NCBI GenBank assembly: GCA_964023275.1
Contig: OZ029917.1
Coordinates: 19,458,488-19,522,487, forward strand
Source: Norana najaformis
Taxonomy: Eukaryota; Annelida; Clitellata; Crassiclitellata; Hormogastridae
Reading direction: 5' to 3'
DNA length: 64,000 bases
The notes beneath the pieces are model-generated. The model saw nothing but the letters and a program-made list of their open reading frames with translations, was not told the DNA's origin and searched no databases. Made by a program: the position numbers and the translations under genes. Shown here one piece after another: positions 24,290-33,795 of this stretch; positions within the stretch are counted from its first letter, which is position 1, and every line of letters starts with the position of its first letter.

Positions 24290-27200
24290 ATTGCTCATGC
24301 ATCCCTTCGAATCATACGTATTCCATTAGATCATCGGACATTTCTAATCTTCTATGTTACTTATATAGCGCCATTACCAAAATGCATAAGGTATCAATCG
24401 ATGGCCGCTTCAAGCGAAACCGCAGTCAGAAATTGTAATCCGTCGGAGAAGATAGGTAAAAACCGAAAGATCAGGAAACCATAAGTCAGACTAGGGTAAA
24501 TAAGCAATTGTAGACATGTTACTCTTAAAGAAACCATAAGTCAGACTTTGGTAAATAAGCAATTGTAGACGTGTTACTCTTAAACATTTAAACTCTTGCT
24601 ATGCATTGAACAAGGACAGCAGTGCTGGACTTCCGGATTTTCGCTTAAGTTCTGGAATCCACTACCTGTTCTTCGCTTTTCCAGTTATTGATGCCATTGT
24701 AGTCCGGCTCTCTCTTCCAGATTTCTTGACCACCGTAGCCTGTCTTCAGTCAAGGTTAAGATCTCAGCTGGATCTGGAGAAACTAAAAGATCATGATCTT
24801 GGACTGCGCTTTCCATTCGAAGCGACCATTTATTATAGTAACGAACGACCATTTATTATAATAACGGCGCTATAGATGTCTACACAACAGATTAGATGCT
24901 GGCAAATTTTGTAAACCGGAGCATGAATGATAACAGTTGGGGCCGTATCTAGATGTTCTCTGTCCATAAAAAACGCAAAACAAGTCTAATGATAGATCCA
25001 CTGGGCACTGCTTGTTGAACACGATGATGTCCATAGATAACATATTCAGAATTCCATACATATATATATATGATTAATTAACGGCCATGTCGTTAGTCTA
25101 GGTCAAATTGGCCTGTTACTTCTCAAGACTGGGTGTCCATTAATTATTGATGTTGTATGCCTATATATAGGCTTAGCCTATGCCGAAGTTCTATGTATAT
25201 GCATACAAATAATCTTTTATATAACAGTAAATTATTCAGTAAATTTAGAAACATTCGCCGCTTTGTTATTCAGTAGTCACGTTATTTGTAAGATTCATAT
25301 AGAATGTTCATGGTTGGAGAGCACATTTGTTCGTGCAGATAACAATCAATTACGTTGATAAAAGACTACATTACTGGCTTGTCGCAAAGGCTTATAGCCT
25401 CATTTATAACCAGATAATTTCTGTCTGTATTTGATCGCCGCTCCACCCTACAACATCGTAAAAGTCTGTTGTAACGAGACATTGCTTTATATATGCGCTG
25501 CATTTGACTGTTGTATGTAGACGTGCGTGCAACGCTCTCTATCGGCCAAAAACATGTCGCATGCCAAGGCTGGGGTCGTGCTCGCCGCCTATCTCAAGGT
25601 CACATCATTCCTCTTCTTCATCATCCCTGGAATGTGCAGCAGGGTTCTCTTCCCACGTAAGAACTCATCAGGCTGACCACTGTCGTTTTCATCTGACTCA
25701 CTGGGAAAGGGGGGGGGAGGTGGAAGGAATAAGAGGAAAGAATTAACAAAGAATGAAAAAAGTAGATATACAATCAGTCAGCAAGTGATACAATTAACGA
25801 GCGAATTGTTCTAGAAATAAGAAAAGAAGAAAGCAAGAGAGAAAGAAAAGGAAGAACAAAGAAGGAGATGAAAAGAAGGGAAAGTAGTATATTAAAGGGT
25901 AACTTTTGGCTCACATTAAAAGAAGGTTCATCTTTGACTTACTCTAAACGGTCATTTCTGGCTTATGCTAAAAGAAGGGTCACTTCCGGCCACCCCACTT
26001 CTGGCCAACCCCAAATAAAGGGTCACTTCTGACCCATCTTAAAAATAAAGACACTTCTGACTCATTTGAAACATACCGTCAATTCTGGTACAACCTTAAA
26101 TAAAGATTATTTATTGCCCACACTTAAGAAAAGTTCAATTCTCTTTTCTGTCAAATGAGGTCTCTTCTCGATCACGAGTGTCACTTCTGTACAATTGATG
26201 TCACTTCTAGTCGAAAAATGATGCATGTATAAGTGTCATCTAGAAGTGACATCCATGATACAGAAGTGACCGTACGCGTGATGCAAAAGAGACCTCAATG
26301 GCAGCGAAAGAGAAGTGACCCTTCCTTTTGTGTGGGCCAGAAGTAACCCTTATTTTAAGGTTAACCCGAATTGAGCCAAAAGTGATCCTCCTTTTAGGAT
26401 GGACCAGAATTGGCCCTTCAATTAGGCTGGGCCAAAAATGACCCTTCTTTTCGAATGGGCCAAAAGTTACCCCTAAATATACTACTAAAAGACAGAGCAC
26501 TGTACTTAATAGGATTTCCACATTTCCTAAAGTAAGGATTAACCATCGCAATTTTGCCTAAAACATAATGTAATTCTACGTATCTATTAGCCTACATGAG
26601 GACTTCTATGGCGCCTTCTGAGTTTTTACAGTGTAAAGTTGGCCTACAGTAGATTAGGCAGCCGAATAGGCATGGGACTATTTGTGGATGCCATTGCGAC
26701 AAATCAGTTGTTCTTTCATTGTCTGTTGCAGAGGAGGTTGCATGTGCGGATCCCGTGTTGTGCTCTGACATTTGTGGCAACAAAGCAGGCTGCTATGACA
26801 TCGCCTATCCTCTGCTCGTCCTCAGGATACTCCCCACCGGTATTATGCAGTGCATGAAAAGGCTAATTACAGGCCATCACCTATCAAATATGCGCAGAAT
26901 CATAAATTTTAGTGATTTTATTAATTATTAATTAATTTTAATTTTATTGATTTTTATTGGTAACACATATCAGATTTAATTAATTCGTCCTGTAGGTTTT
27001 CAGTCGTAATCGTAACGGCACATTTATATATCGCCCTTTCATGCCTATGCAAAGGCGAATCCAGGAGCATCTGGTCACGGCCCCTTTTGATTTTGGGAAC
27101 ACACCACTGAGCTGTTCCATACAGAAACTGATTAGTGTAAGGGTTACCTACTAAACTTGTAAATTATGAAAGTAATTATAGCTTGCTTTAAAATCTGAGA

Positions 27201-30200
27201 TACCAGCAAAGTCATCCAACGGTGAAAAAGTAAAAATATTATCGAAATGACAAGGCAGTATTGGCGAAATGAAATATGGCCTTTACTGGGTTTAATTGGC
27301 CCTCTTTGCATCCGTCTGTGCATACATGCATACTTACATACATACATACATACATACCTACAGGGTGGCGCAAAAAAAACCGGACTATTAGTTTTTCCAA
27401 TTGCATCGCTTGAAGAATCAAAGTAATTATCGCCTTAAAACTATCATTAGACAGAAATGACACAGAAAATTGAGAGCGCTACATAAAATAAAAATGACGT
27501 CATATATTCTATGGGGTTAACTATTCTTTGTACCGTCATGGCGAAGCGTCTGTTGACAAGTGATGATAAATCGTTAATTCGTGCGTTAAGACTCGAAAAA
27601 GGATGGGGTTCGCTTCGAATGATTAGAGAATTCCCACAACGACAATGGAAGCGAAGTACGTTGAATGATTTGATTAAAAAGATTGACGAAACTGGCGACA
27701 CTAAAAGAAAACAGGGTAGCAGGATGGAGCACCTGCTCATCGTTCACGAAAAACAGTTGCTTTTCTCACTGCTCACGTTCCGGACTTTATTGAACCAGAA
27801 AATTGGCCACCGAACAGTCCGGATTTGAATCCCGTAGACTATTCGATCTGGGGAGTGCTTCAGCAGCTTGTCTACAGGCAGAGAATTCGAGATATTGAAC
27901 ATTTGAAAGAAGTTCTGACCGCATGCTGGGACGAAATCAGCGAGGACACTATCAACCGGGCTATTGGACATCCGTCTGTGCATACATGCATACATACATA
28001 CATACATACCTAGATACACACACACATACACACATACATACATGCATATGTGTTTTCAGAGGAGAATCCCGGATTTAAATTTGAGGGGTTCGAAGTGATG
28101 TTATGATATGGATAGTGTAATAGCTACCAAGTTTAACCGGGGGGTGGGAGGTACGACATCCACATTGCGCCTATTACAAGACCATTTAGACATGATTATG
28201 CGTTGAATATTCATTGAATATATATGTGGAATGAAGGTGTGCGTGGGTTAATGATGGCTGCGTTGTTGTCTGCGATGGTGAGTTCGCTGACATCGATTTT
28301 CAACAGTTCGAGCACCGTCTTTACGATGGATCTGTGGACCCTGTGTCGTCCGAGAGCCAAGGAATCCGAGAAGATGGTCGTCGGCCGGATCTGGATAGTC
28401 ATCATGGTCATCATTGGAACGCTCTGGATCCCGGTCCTTCAGATCGTTAAGGGATCACAGTTCTGGGCCTATTCGCAGTCCATCAGCTCCTTCCTACTGC
28501 CCCCCGTCGTCATGACCTTCCTGTTCGGAATCTTCTGGAAAAGGGCTACAGAACAGGCAAGTCCAGCTTTTAAGACGTTCGCTCACATTTGAAGAGGCTT
28601 TAGATAAGAAAAAATGAATATTAAGTATACGCTATCGACTTTATTTGATCGGCCTCGGCATTTGCCCTTGTTAGCGTTCATAAGTAATTATTCTTTGTAT
28701 ATCGGATAGATACATTTAGAAATTACCAACGCATACATACAATTACCTTTTTATGCATTTTCAAGAATATGCTGCCCTATTTTATATATTTGCAACTGTT
28801 GGCTTGTTGACCCGTCACCTTGGACTAGTGCAATTGAATTCCTTTTTATTTTCCTAGTTGCTTTCGAACTGAGACTACTTGATATATAGTATGCCTTTCC
28901 TTTGATTTGAAGCAAAATATGTATGTATGTATGTATGCATATGTATTTAATATGTTTTGGATTAACTAGGGTGCGTTCTGGGGTATGATGGTTGGCCTGG
29001 CTGTTGGCATAACTCGTATGGGGCTGGAGTGGTCACGAACAGCGCCCCCATGCGGCAGCAATGAACCTGACACGACCTTCCTTGTCGTGTCGAAAGTCAA
29101 CTATCTACACTTTGCCATTATCCTATCTGGCGTAACCAGCATCGTCATCATCGTCATCAGCCTTCTCACCGTACCACGATCAGAAAACAAGGTGATTCAA
29201 CATAATAATTATATACGAATCTAATCTAACTTGCACTGCTCTGATCCAATTCCATTTGATTTGATCGGATGTAATCTCACCTAGCCCGATACAATTCGAT
29301 CTAATCTAATCCGATCTGATCTGCTTGGATGTTATGATCAATTGAGGCAAACGTTGCCCTGAAGCACAACCGAGCAAGTAGCGTCAAGTGTCCTGAGTCG
29401 ACAGTCACAGAAACCCTATAAGAACCGCCACATAATCCTCTCGATGGTGTGGCCTTCTCTGAAGCCTGACTGCAGCTGCGGCATTAGGTTGCACAAATCC
29501 AGGTACCGCGACATCTGCCGCGCAACTGCTTTCTCGATTACTTTTGCATTGACGTAAGGTTAGAGATTGATCAACGGTTACTGTTAACCTGATCTACATG
29601 TATTTCAGACTATTAAGATGTTAGCCGTCGATCAGTGAGGAGATGCAAAGCCATAGTAGGAACGGTAGCACCACATCAAAAACAACTATAAGTAGAAAAG
29701 TTGGAATAGAGTCGAGCGGACAAGTCTTTGACAGCGAAGACAATAGAAGCACTTTCAAAATAACGTCTGTCACCATGTCGACTCAAGAGGCACTAGGGTT
29801 TGATTTCTTGGGAGGAGCCGAGCCTACTGTATCATGGGGGACATTAATTCTTTGTCAAATGACTCAGGTGGTCTCCTGCATCGAACGATGGTCTCTCTGA
29901 GCCATTTTCTCTATGAACGATGGTCTTTATGAACCATGGTCTCTATGAACGATGGTCTTTATGAACCATGGTCTCTATGAACGATGGTCTTTATGAACCA
30001 TGGTCTGTATGAACGATCGTCTATATGAACTTTGCTTGCAACCCATGATCGTTGGCAAATTAAACGTTCCAATCTGGTGTAGCCAACTGCATTTTGTTTC
30101 AAATTAGTTCACTGACTGATTTATTGGGTTGATATTTAAGGGTTAAATGGTAGGCTACATAAACGTGCCACATATATGGTGTGTGCGGTGTGCTAAAGTT

Positions 30201-31462
30201 TTCCCCTCACTGTTGCAAAATTACTGGGATCGAGTATGAATCCAGCTGCTGTCAGACCCTTTAAGCCACGTATAAGACAGTGGCGACAACTACGACACTG
30301 ATGACAATTATGATAATGTCGGCCAAGGCGCCGACGATGGATTTGACAATCGTTACTTGTTTGCAGCTTAGACGAGTCACTTGGTGGACGAAAGATGTGA
30401 AGGAATTTCCAGATGCGTCGGATGATGAGGAGGAAGAAGAGAAATTGCATCAGACGGACGAAGATAAATCATCACGTGATGTGTCTTCACTGGACCATAG
30501 CGACCACAGTAAGCCTTCAAAGGACCATAATGACTGTAGTAGTTCTAAAAGAGAACCTCCTTCAATCCATACCAAGTCCTACCACTCCACGCTTTCTTAA
30601 GCACTATACCTTATCCACCTCTGCTTGACATTTTGAATTTTTGAAACAGTTTATACTTACACGACTGGGAGTTGCCAGAGGTTCAAGTCAACACCTATAC
30701 ATCAGAGAGCTATGTGTTCCGGTCTCGGATCAACTGTGCCGGCGATCGCTGCGCTCCGATGCTCGCGGCGATATGCTGGTGCCGCGCTTACGCACCTCAA
30801 CTCGGTCCCATCGTGCCTTCTCTTGTGTCGGCCCTTCCTTTTGGAACAGAATTCCGCTACACATACGTACTGTTGCTTCTGCCTCCTCACAGCAAACATT
30901 TTCAAACTGTTTTAAAACGCATTTGTTTAGATCTGTTAAACAGTCTGGTGTGCAGCGCCTTTGTGAGGTACTTAAAGGGCACTATATCAAGTGTTTTGAT
31001 ATATACATACATACATACATACATACATACATACATACATACATACATACATACATACATACATACATACATACATACATACATACATACATACATACAT
31101 ACATACATACATACATAGTTACATACATATATATGCACCTATGTATGCATGCATATTAATTAAACAGACCCGCACACACTGAAGTTTTCATCGAAGTTAA
31201 TGATTTTATGTAGACCTGTGTGCTCCTAGTACAACTTGCTGCTTTTTCAGACAAATCGTCTGTGGTGAAGAAGTTCTTTCTGAAGTGGTTCTGTGGACTG
31301 GATAAGGACGAGGCGAAGGTGGAGCTGACCGCAGAGGAGAGAAGGCAATTGGCTCTCGCAGTGACCAGCATCGGAGAGGATCCCTTCTGGAGGAAGATCA
31401 TGAACTTCAATGGAATCATCTGCGCCATAGCATGCTTCTTCCTTCACGGATTCTGGGCCTAG
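12730..31462 (+). CDS. SLC5 family sodium/solute (SGLT-like) cotransporter, 14 coding exons, complete
   Basis: Plasma-membrane Na+-coupled transporter of the SLC5 family, whose members move glucose, inositol and similar solutes. I joined 14 exons with consistent intron phases into 1974 nt (657 residues plus TAG), close to human SGLT1 (664). Family motifs run in order: [13 protein letters not shown] (residues 39-51), FEW (83-85), [14 protein letters not shown] (177-190), CTDQ (275-278), [13 protein letters not shown] (284-296), [17 protein letters not shown] (375-391), FWKR (459-462), GAFWG (467-471) and a C-terminal hydrophobic segment ending at the stop. The Na2-site serines (375/376, SGLT1 S392/S393) and the SGLT1 E102, K321 and Q457 equivalents (E84, K304, Q440) are kept. 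The H83 and Y290 equivalents are M65 and A273, so the substrate may not be glucose. An acidic linker (about 551-583) precedes the last helix. The start ATG (cgcaggATGG) has no in-frame ATG nearby upstream. The exact paralogue is unresolved. Confidence 0.93.
12898..13010 (-). mobile_element. LINE 3'-end fragment, minus strand
   Basis: Begins gaatgaaactttattgattcc, the reverse complement of a (ga)atcaataaag LINE terminus like those at 11.14 kb and 42.84 kb. No coding sequence is left. It lies in intron 1 of the SLC5 gene. Confidence 0.45.
13496..13567 (+). CDS. SLC5 transporter exon 2
   Basis: 24 codons between acceptor tttccag and donor GTAAGT, phase 0. Encodes the family signature [13 protein letters not shown]. 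Confidence 0.93.
13834..13938 (+). CDS. SLC5 transporter exon 3
   Basis: 35 codons, acceptor gagcag, donor GTAAGT, phase 0. Encodes [20 protein letters not shown] and the following SAAASG...FEWH, the helix that lines the sodium and sugar sites. The usual G-H of SNIGSGHF is P-M here. Confidence 0.93.
14640..15411 (+). mobile_element. LINE-type retroelement C-terminal fragment
   Basis: Broken frames read [18 protein letters not shown], a CRCG-like cysteine patch, [29 protein letters not shown] and [21 protein letters not shown] recognise this as the C-terminal domain found downstream of RT in some animal LINE-like elements. Stops near 14943-15010 break it. It lies in SLC5 intron 3. Confidence 0.55.
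15486..15538 (+). repeat. (AAT)n microsatellite
   Basis: About 17 perfect triplets between the retroelement fragment and the hAT-like element. Confidence 0.95.
15695..17069. mobile_element. hAT-like non-autonomous element carrying a 65-bp satellite
   Basis: Ends are cagtgatgtagt and, inverted, cagtgacgcagt. Both sides carry the identical 8 bp GTAAATAG (15687-15694 and 17070-17077), the target duplication size of hAT transposons. The interior is almost wholly gactcg-based repeats and has no transposase. Length 1375 bp, in SLC5 intron 3, ending 62 bp before exon 4. Confidence 0.8.
16153..17030 (+). repeat. 65-bp minisatellite, about 13 units
   Basis: The marker gctggacgac recurs every 65 bp from 16211 to 16991 (13 times). 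Units differ at a few sites, for example atttttagt versus atttttaat. Each unit is itself built from gactcg/gactcgg hexamers. Diverged hexamer runs also occupy 15725-15855. Confidence 0.95.
17132..17191 (+). CDS. SLC5 transporter exon 4
   Basis: 20 codons, acceptor ttgcag, donor GTAAGT, phase 0 ([20 protein letters not shown]). It lies only 62 bp after the end of the hAT-like satellite element. Confidence 0.9.
17400..17645 (+). mobile_element. SINE-like repeat family E
   Basis: A gtaattgtaattgtaatt run, acaatttatatagcatcg, agggtgctttacaaagtc, a ttttaaagaggttgacact patch and gaaggctgttccaggc. A related copy with tttataacgcgcc and gagttccactaggcag occurs at 62200-62400. In SLC5 intron 4. Confidence 0.4.
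18211..18315 (+). CDS. SLC5 transporter exon 5
   Basis: 35 codons, acceptor attatag, donor GTAAGT. Encodes [18 protein letters not shown], the conserved cytosolic loop TMPxYLxxRFGG, and the next helix. Confidence 0.93.
18463..18640 (+). mobile_element. Dispersed repeat family C (SINE-like)
   Basis: Landmarks: cttctatagcgccgttatca, aggcatcagtcgatggtcgc, ttcaagtcaaaatcgcaatc and gaaaccagaagctagcctgc. In SLC5 intron 5. Copies also at 24.36 kb (+), 24.7 kb (-) and 32.45 kb (-). Confidence 0.5.
19443..19548 (+). CDS. SLC5 transporter exon 6
   Basis: 106 nt ending in phase 1, acceptor aatttag, donor GTGAGT. Encodes [19 protein letters not shown] followed by a hydrophobic helix. Confidence 0.92.
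20775..20855 (+). CDS. SLC5 transporter exon 7
   Basis: 81 nt, phase 1 on both sides, acceptor aacag, donor GTAAAT. Encodes the SLC5 signature [20 protein letters not shown]. Confidence 0.94.
20856..23423 (+). other. SLC5 intron 7
   Basis: 2.57 kb with no recognised element other than the terminal (TA)/(TATG) tract. Contains two copies of the TAGGCCTA octamer (20908 and 21971). Confidence 0.5.
23316..23412 (+). repeat. (TA)n/(TATG)n tract at the end of SLC5 intron 7
   Basis: Mixed tatg, tgtg and ta runs directly before the exon 8 acceptor at 23422-23423. Confidence 0.85.
23424..23647 (+). CDS. SLC5 transporter exon 8
   Basis: 224 nt, phase 1 in and phase 0 out, acceptor taacag, donor GTGATT. 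Encodes the large extracellular loop with possible N-glycosylation sites NYT and NRT, the block DDSFHIFR, and ends on CTDQ. The tyrosine that normally precedes W-C-T-D-Q is alanine. Confidence 0.94.
24225..24288 (+). repeat. (TC)n microsatellite in SLC5 intron 8
   Basis: About 31 tc dinucleotides. Confidence 0.95.
24361..24580 (+). mobile_element. Family C repeat copy
   Basis: tatatagcgccattaccaaa, aaggtatcaatcgatggccg, then aaaccataagtcagact, which is repeated once more as a tandem piece at 24531-24580. In SLC5 intron 8. Confidence 0.5.
24675..24890 (-). mobile_element. Family C repeat copy, inverted
   Basis: Reads on the minus strand as tagcgccgttattataataa, then aatggtcgcttcgaatgg. Faces the 24.36 kb copy in the same intron. 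Confidence 0.4.
25521..25656 (+). CDS. SLC5 transporter exon 9
   Basis: 136 nt, acceptor atgtag, donor GTAAGA, ends phase 1. Encodes [16 protein letters not shown] and the helix ending [12 protein letters not shown]. Confidence 0.94.
25883..26486. mobile_element. 604-bp foldback (inverted-repeat) element
   Basis: The left arm, beginning agtagtatattaaagggtaa, matches the reverse complement of the right arm (agtagtatatttaggggtaa) through most of about 290 bp, with a short spacer near 26190-26220. Each arm contains degenerate tandem copies of a gggtcacttctggcc-type unit. No coding sequence. It sits in SLC5 intron 9 and could form a long hairpin in RNA. Confidence 0.75.
26732..26839 (+). CDS. 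SLC5 transporter exon 10
   Basis: 108 nt, phase 1 on both sides, acceptor ttgcag, weak donor GTATTA. Encodes the cysteine-rich extracellular segment [17 protein letters not shown], then the conserved [14 protein letters not shown]. Confidence 0.93.
27309..27993 (+). repeat. 25-bp direct repeats flanking the mariner relic
   Basis: The same 25 bp, starting catccgtctgtgcatacatg, occurs at 27309-27333 and 27969-27993. Each copy is followed by a (cata)n tract ending tacctac or tacctag. Confidence 0.85.
27500..27968 (+). pseudogene. Tc1/mariner transposase relic, internally deleted
   Basis: The N-terminal helix-turn-helix part reads [28 protein letters not shown] and [17 protein letters not shown]. 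It jumps near 27745 to the C-terminal catalytic end [33 protein letters not shown] and [13 protein letters not shown]. The region with the first two catalytic Asp residues is gone. A possible terminal sequence, cagggtggcgcaaaaaaaac, is at 27361. In SLC5 intron 10. Confidence 0.8.
28237..28556 (+). CDS. SLC5 transporter exon 11
   Basis: 320 nt, phase 1 in, phase 0 out. Encodes [19 protein letters not shown], the two following helices and [13 protein letters not shown]. The protein must continue directly into GAFWG of exon 12, which places the donor at GCAAGT (non-canonical GC). Confidence 0.94.
28970..29191 (+). CDS. SLC5 transporter exon 12
   Basis: 74 codons, acceptor aactag, donor GTGATT, phase 0. 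Starts [10 protein letters not shown] and ends in a helix followed by [11 protein letters not shown]. Confidence 0.94.
29883..30030 (+). repeat. 32-bp minisatellite, 5 units
   Basis: gaacgatggtct starts at 29883, 29915, 29947, 29979 and (as gaacgatcgtct) 30011. Each 32-bp unit is two related 16-mers, gaacgatggtctttat and gaaccatggtctctat. In SLC5 intron 12. Confidence 0.9.
30367..30508 (+). CDS. SLC5 transporter exon 13
   Basis: 142 nt, acceptor ttgcag, donor GTAAGC, ends phase 1. Encodes RRVTWWT and an acidic Ser/Asp/Glu-rich cytosolic linker. Reading through to the TAA at 30598 is possible without splicing, but it would lose the conserved last exon. Confidence 0.85.
30640..31003 (+). mobile_element. 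LINE 3' coding fragment (CR1-like)
   Basis: Reads [40 protein letters not shown] and [14 protein letters not shown], the C-terminal block of CR1-like ORF2. It runs straight into the (CATA)n tract, which is probably the tail of the element. In SLC5 intron 13. Confidence 0.65.
31004..31120 (+). repeat. (CATA)n microsatellite
   Basis: About 28 nearly perfect tetramers directly after the LINE 3' fragment. Confidence 0.95.
31251..31462 (+). CDS. SLC5 transporter exon 14 (terminal)
   Basis: 212 nt, acceptor ttttcag, phase 1 in. Encodes WFCGLD, an ELTAEERRQ block, [14 protein letters not shown] and the final membrane helix, ending in TAG at 31460-31462. The layout matches the C-terminus of SGLTs. 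Confidence 0.93.
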
Positions 31463-31930
31463 GTGACCTTTGCACTTGACCTTCTCACCGAAAGTCTTGT
31501 TCGTTGTCTGATCCTCATAGCGTCATTTATGAATCTACACAGCAGAGGTGTATTTTTACGCAGCTTCAAAATTACTTAACTAATATTAATCGACTTGAAG
31601 ACATGAGCTGCTGTTACCGATTTCACCAGGTGGGCCTACACAGGCCTAGTATAGGTTATATAAGGAGAAATACGGTCACCAGTTTTATAGGCCTACTGTA
31701 ACTCCTAAAATGGATTTCAAATTAACTGGAGTTGGCCTATCCCCACCCCCCCCCCCCCCCCGTAGAAAAGAATTGCATAAGCTGTTGATCTCGACTTACC
31801 ATCAGCGAGTATCAATCTACTTACAGTGCACAAAATGTTCACTACTGAAGCACCGTACGCTGAATGATGTAGCAGTTGCAATGGCTCTGACAGAACCACC
31901 TTACAACAGTTGCGTTGTTGTGTGGTCACT

Positions 31931-32280
31931 TGATATCCACACTCATAAGCATATATATATATTGATGATACCCACACGCATAAGCATATATATATATATA
32001 TGTATATATTGATGATATCCACACTCACAAGCACATATATATGTATGTATGTATTGATGATATCCCCACTCATAAGCATATATATATGTATGTATATATT
32101 GATGATATCCACACTCATAAGCATATATATAATATGTATGTATATAATGATGATATCCCCACTCATAAGCATATATATATATATGTATGTATATATTGAT
32201 GATATCCACACTCATAAGCATATATATATAATATGTATGTATATAATGATGATATCCACACTCATAAGCATATATATGTA
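31931..32280 (+). repeat. 45-50 bp AT-rich minisatellite, 7-8 units
   Basis: tgatgata followed by cccacac(t)cataagc and a (ta)/(tatg) run. Units start at 31963, 32010, 32055, 32100, 32148, 32197 and 32247, and spacing varies with the ta run. Long Ile/Tyr open frames on both strands here are chance. Confidence 0.9.
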
Positions 32281-32439
32281 ATTAATGCAACTTCTGTCCG
32301 CGGTCGAAAGACTTAATTATGAACTAGGAAGGAATTAGCAATTCACCGCTATAGGTCTATATATATAGAGAAAATTGCAGCGACTAGGACTAAATCGGCT
32401 CCTGAAATCAGAGAAAAAATACTTTTAAGAACTGTCAAT

Positions 32440-32597
32440 TTATATACATACATGCACAGCCTACACACAACTATTTCTGGTTTCTCTCAGATTTCGCTTT
32501 TATAACGGACTATGATTTGACTGCGAGTTCACTTGAAGCGACCATCTATTGATGTTTTATACATTATGATAATGGCACAATAGAAGTCATTCGATTA
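32440..32597 (-). mobile_element. Family C repeat copy, inverted
   Basis: Reverse complement carries tgccattatcataatgtata, aatagatggtcgcttcaagt and cagaaatagttgtgtgtagg. Confidence 0.4.
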
Positions 32598-32787
32598 GAT
32601 TAGATACATGGATACATACCGTGAACGTAATATTACGGTGTTTAGTCAGCAAGTTTTAAGCGCGCATTGGGTAGAAAATTTCCATAAGTCCTCAGGTTAT
32701 TTATTTGTTTGTGTATGCGGGGATTACATGCTTACGGTAACTGGGTGCGCGTGGCTGGCACGCATCGAGCACGTGGTGGGAGCAATG

Positions 32788-32860
32788 TAATTGGCTGGCG
32801 GCCATTTAAGGTTCCCGTGTACGGACCGTGCTAGCCCGAGATTCAAATATCTTATATCGT
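32788..32860 (-). mobile_element. SINE family B fragment, minus strand
   Basis: Reverse complement reads gaatctcgggctagcacggt followed by cacgggaaccttaaatggcc, the middle of the family B body. Confidence 0.45.
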
Positions 32861-33683
32861 TTCGCGGAGTCTCCTTTGCAGGCTTGTATCTGCAATTGTT
32901 GGATTATAGGCTACGATACAAAGCAGACCACTAAGCCGCACTAAGAAGCTAAAGTTCTCTCAAAATTTGAATCAGCCCACAGGAACATTCCATCAACACT
33001 AGGCCTATACAAGTTTGCATGTGCTCAAAATTGCTTGCTCAAAATTATTATAATTTTTACCCCAAAATGTTTCAGAATCGTTAGCGATTGCAATTGAATT
33101 ATTTTATGAACGAAAGAATCTATTTTGTAATTACAGCAGCGTGCAGAGTGACAATTGCTTAGTAATTCGCAAAACTACTATTTTTAAACTGCCTGTAGTG
33201 ATGCATTTGAACTATTATTATTTTTATGATTATTGCAGTTTGCAATCTTATAATTCGGGTAATCTTTTCGTGAATGTATACCTCGTTCGCATGGCACTTT
33301 TGAACCCGTAGCCAATTCACTATAGAGGAGTAGGCCTATGTAGCCCAATATGAAATAAATATTTCCAACGGTGATTATGCCGTGGTCACACGCACTGATT
33401 AATAGTTTGGTATCCATTGTTTAGCAAGATCTTATGACTGCCTGCAGGGCCGTTGACGTCGGCCTTAGGCCTACCTTAATCTTACACGAAGTCCAATCTG
33501 CGAGTACCAATTCATGAAATTGACAACTATATTTTACCCGATAAAGTTTTTAAAGTTGTCTTCACATGGATTTTTGACAATCTTTTGTATGTATTGGAAA
33601 TTGCAGTATTAAAGATTGATGACATAAACTTAGTATATCCAGTGTTTGGCAATTTCTTTTATTTATGGCTGCCATCGCTGTTG

Positions 33684-33795
33684 ACGTAACAGTCGTAATT
33701 GCAAACTCGAGACTTTCTAAAGCATGTTACCTGAAAGCTAAGCAGATGGCACCAGCTTATTGACAATCGCCGCCAAGTCGGAGAGGTTGCCCAAA
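33684..33795 (+). mobile_element. Decayed family A fragment
   Basis: gtcgtaattgcaaactcgag, then caccagcttattgacaatcg: same landmarks as family A, with many changes. Confidence 0.35.

Noticed and set aside
26240-26551. 103-codon minus-strand frame
   Set aside because: It lies inside the foldback element and reflects its tandem units.
30367-30600. SLC5 gene ending at the TAA after the acidic stretch
   Set aside because: A strong donor (GTAAGC, 30509) in the right phase joins the conserved C-terminal exon at 31251, giving a full-length SGLT-like end.
30902-31138. Met-Tyr-Val-Cys repeat frame on the minus strand
   Set aside because: Translation of the (CATA)n microsatellite.
31717-32281. Ile/Tyr-rich open frames on both strands
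   Set aside because: They come from the AT-rich minisatellite with tatatg runs.
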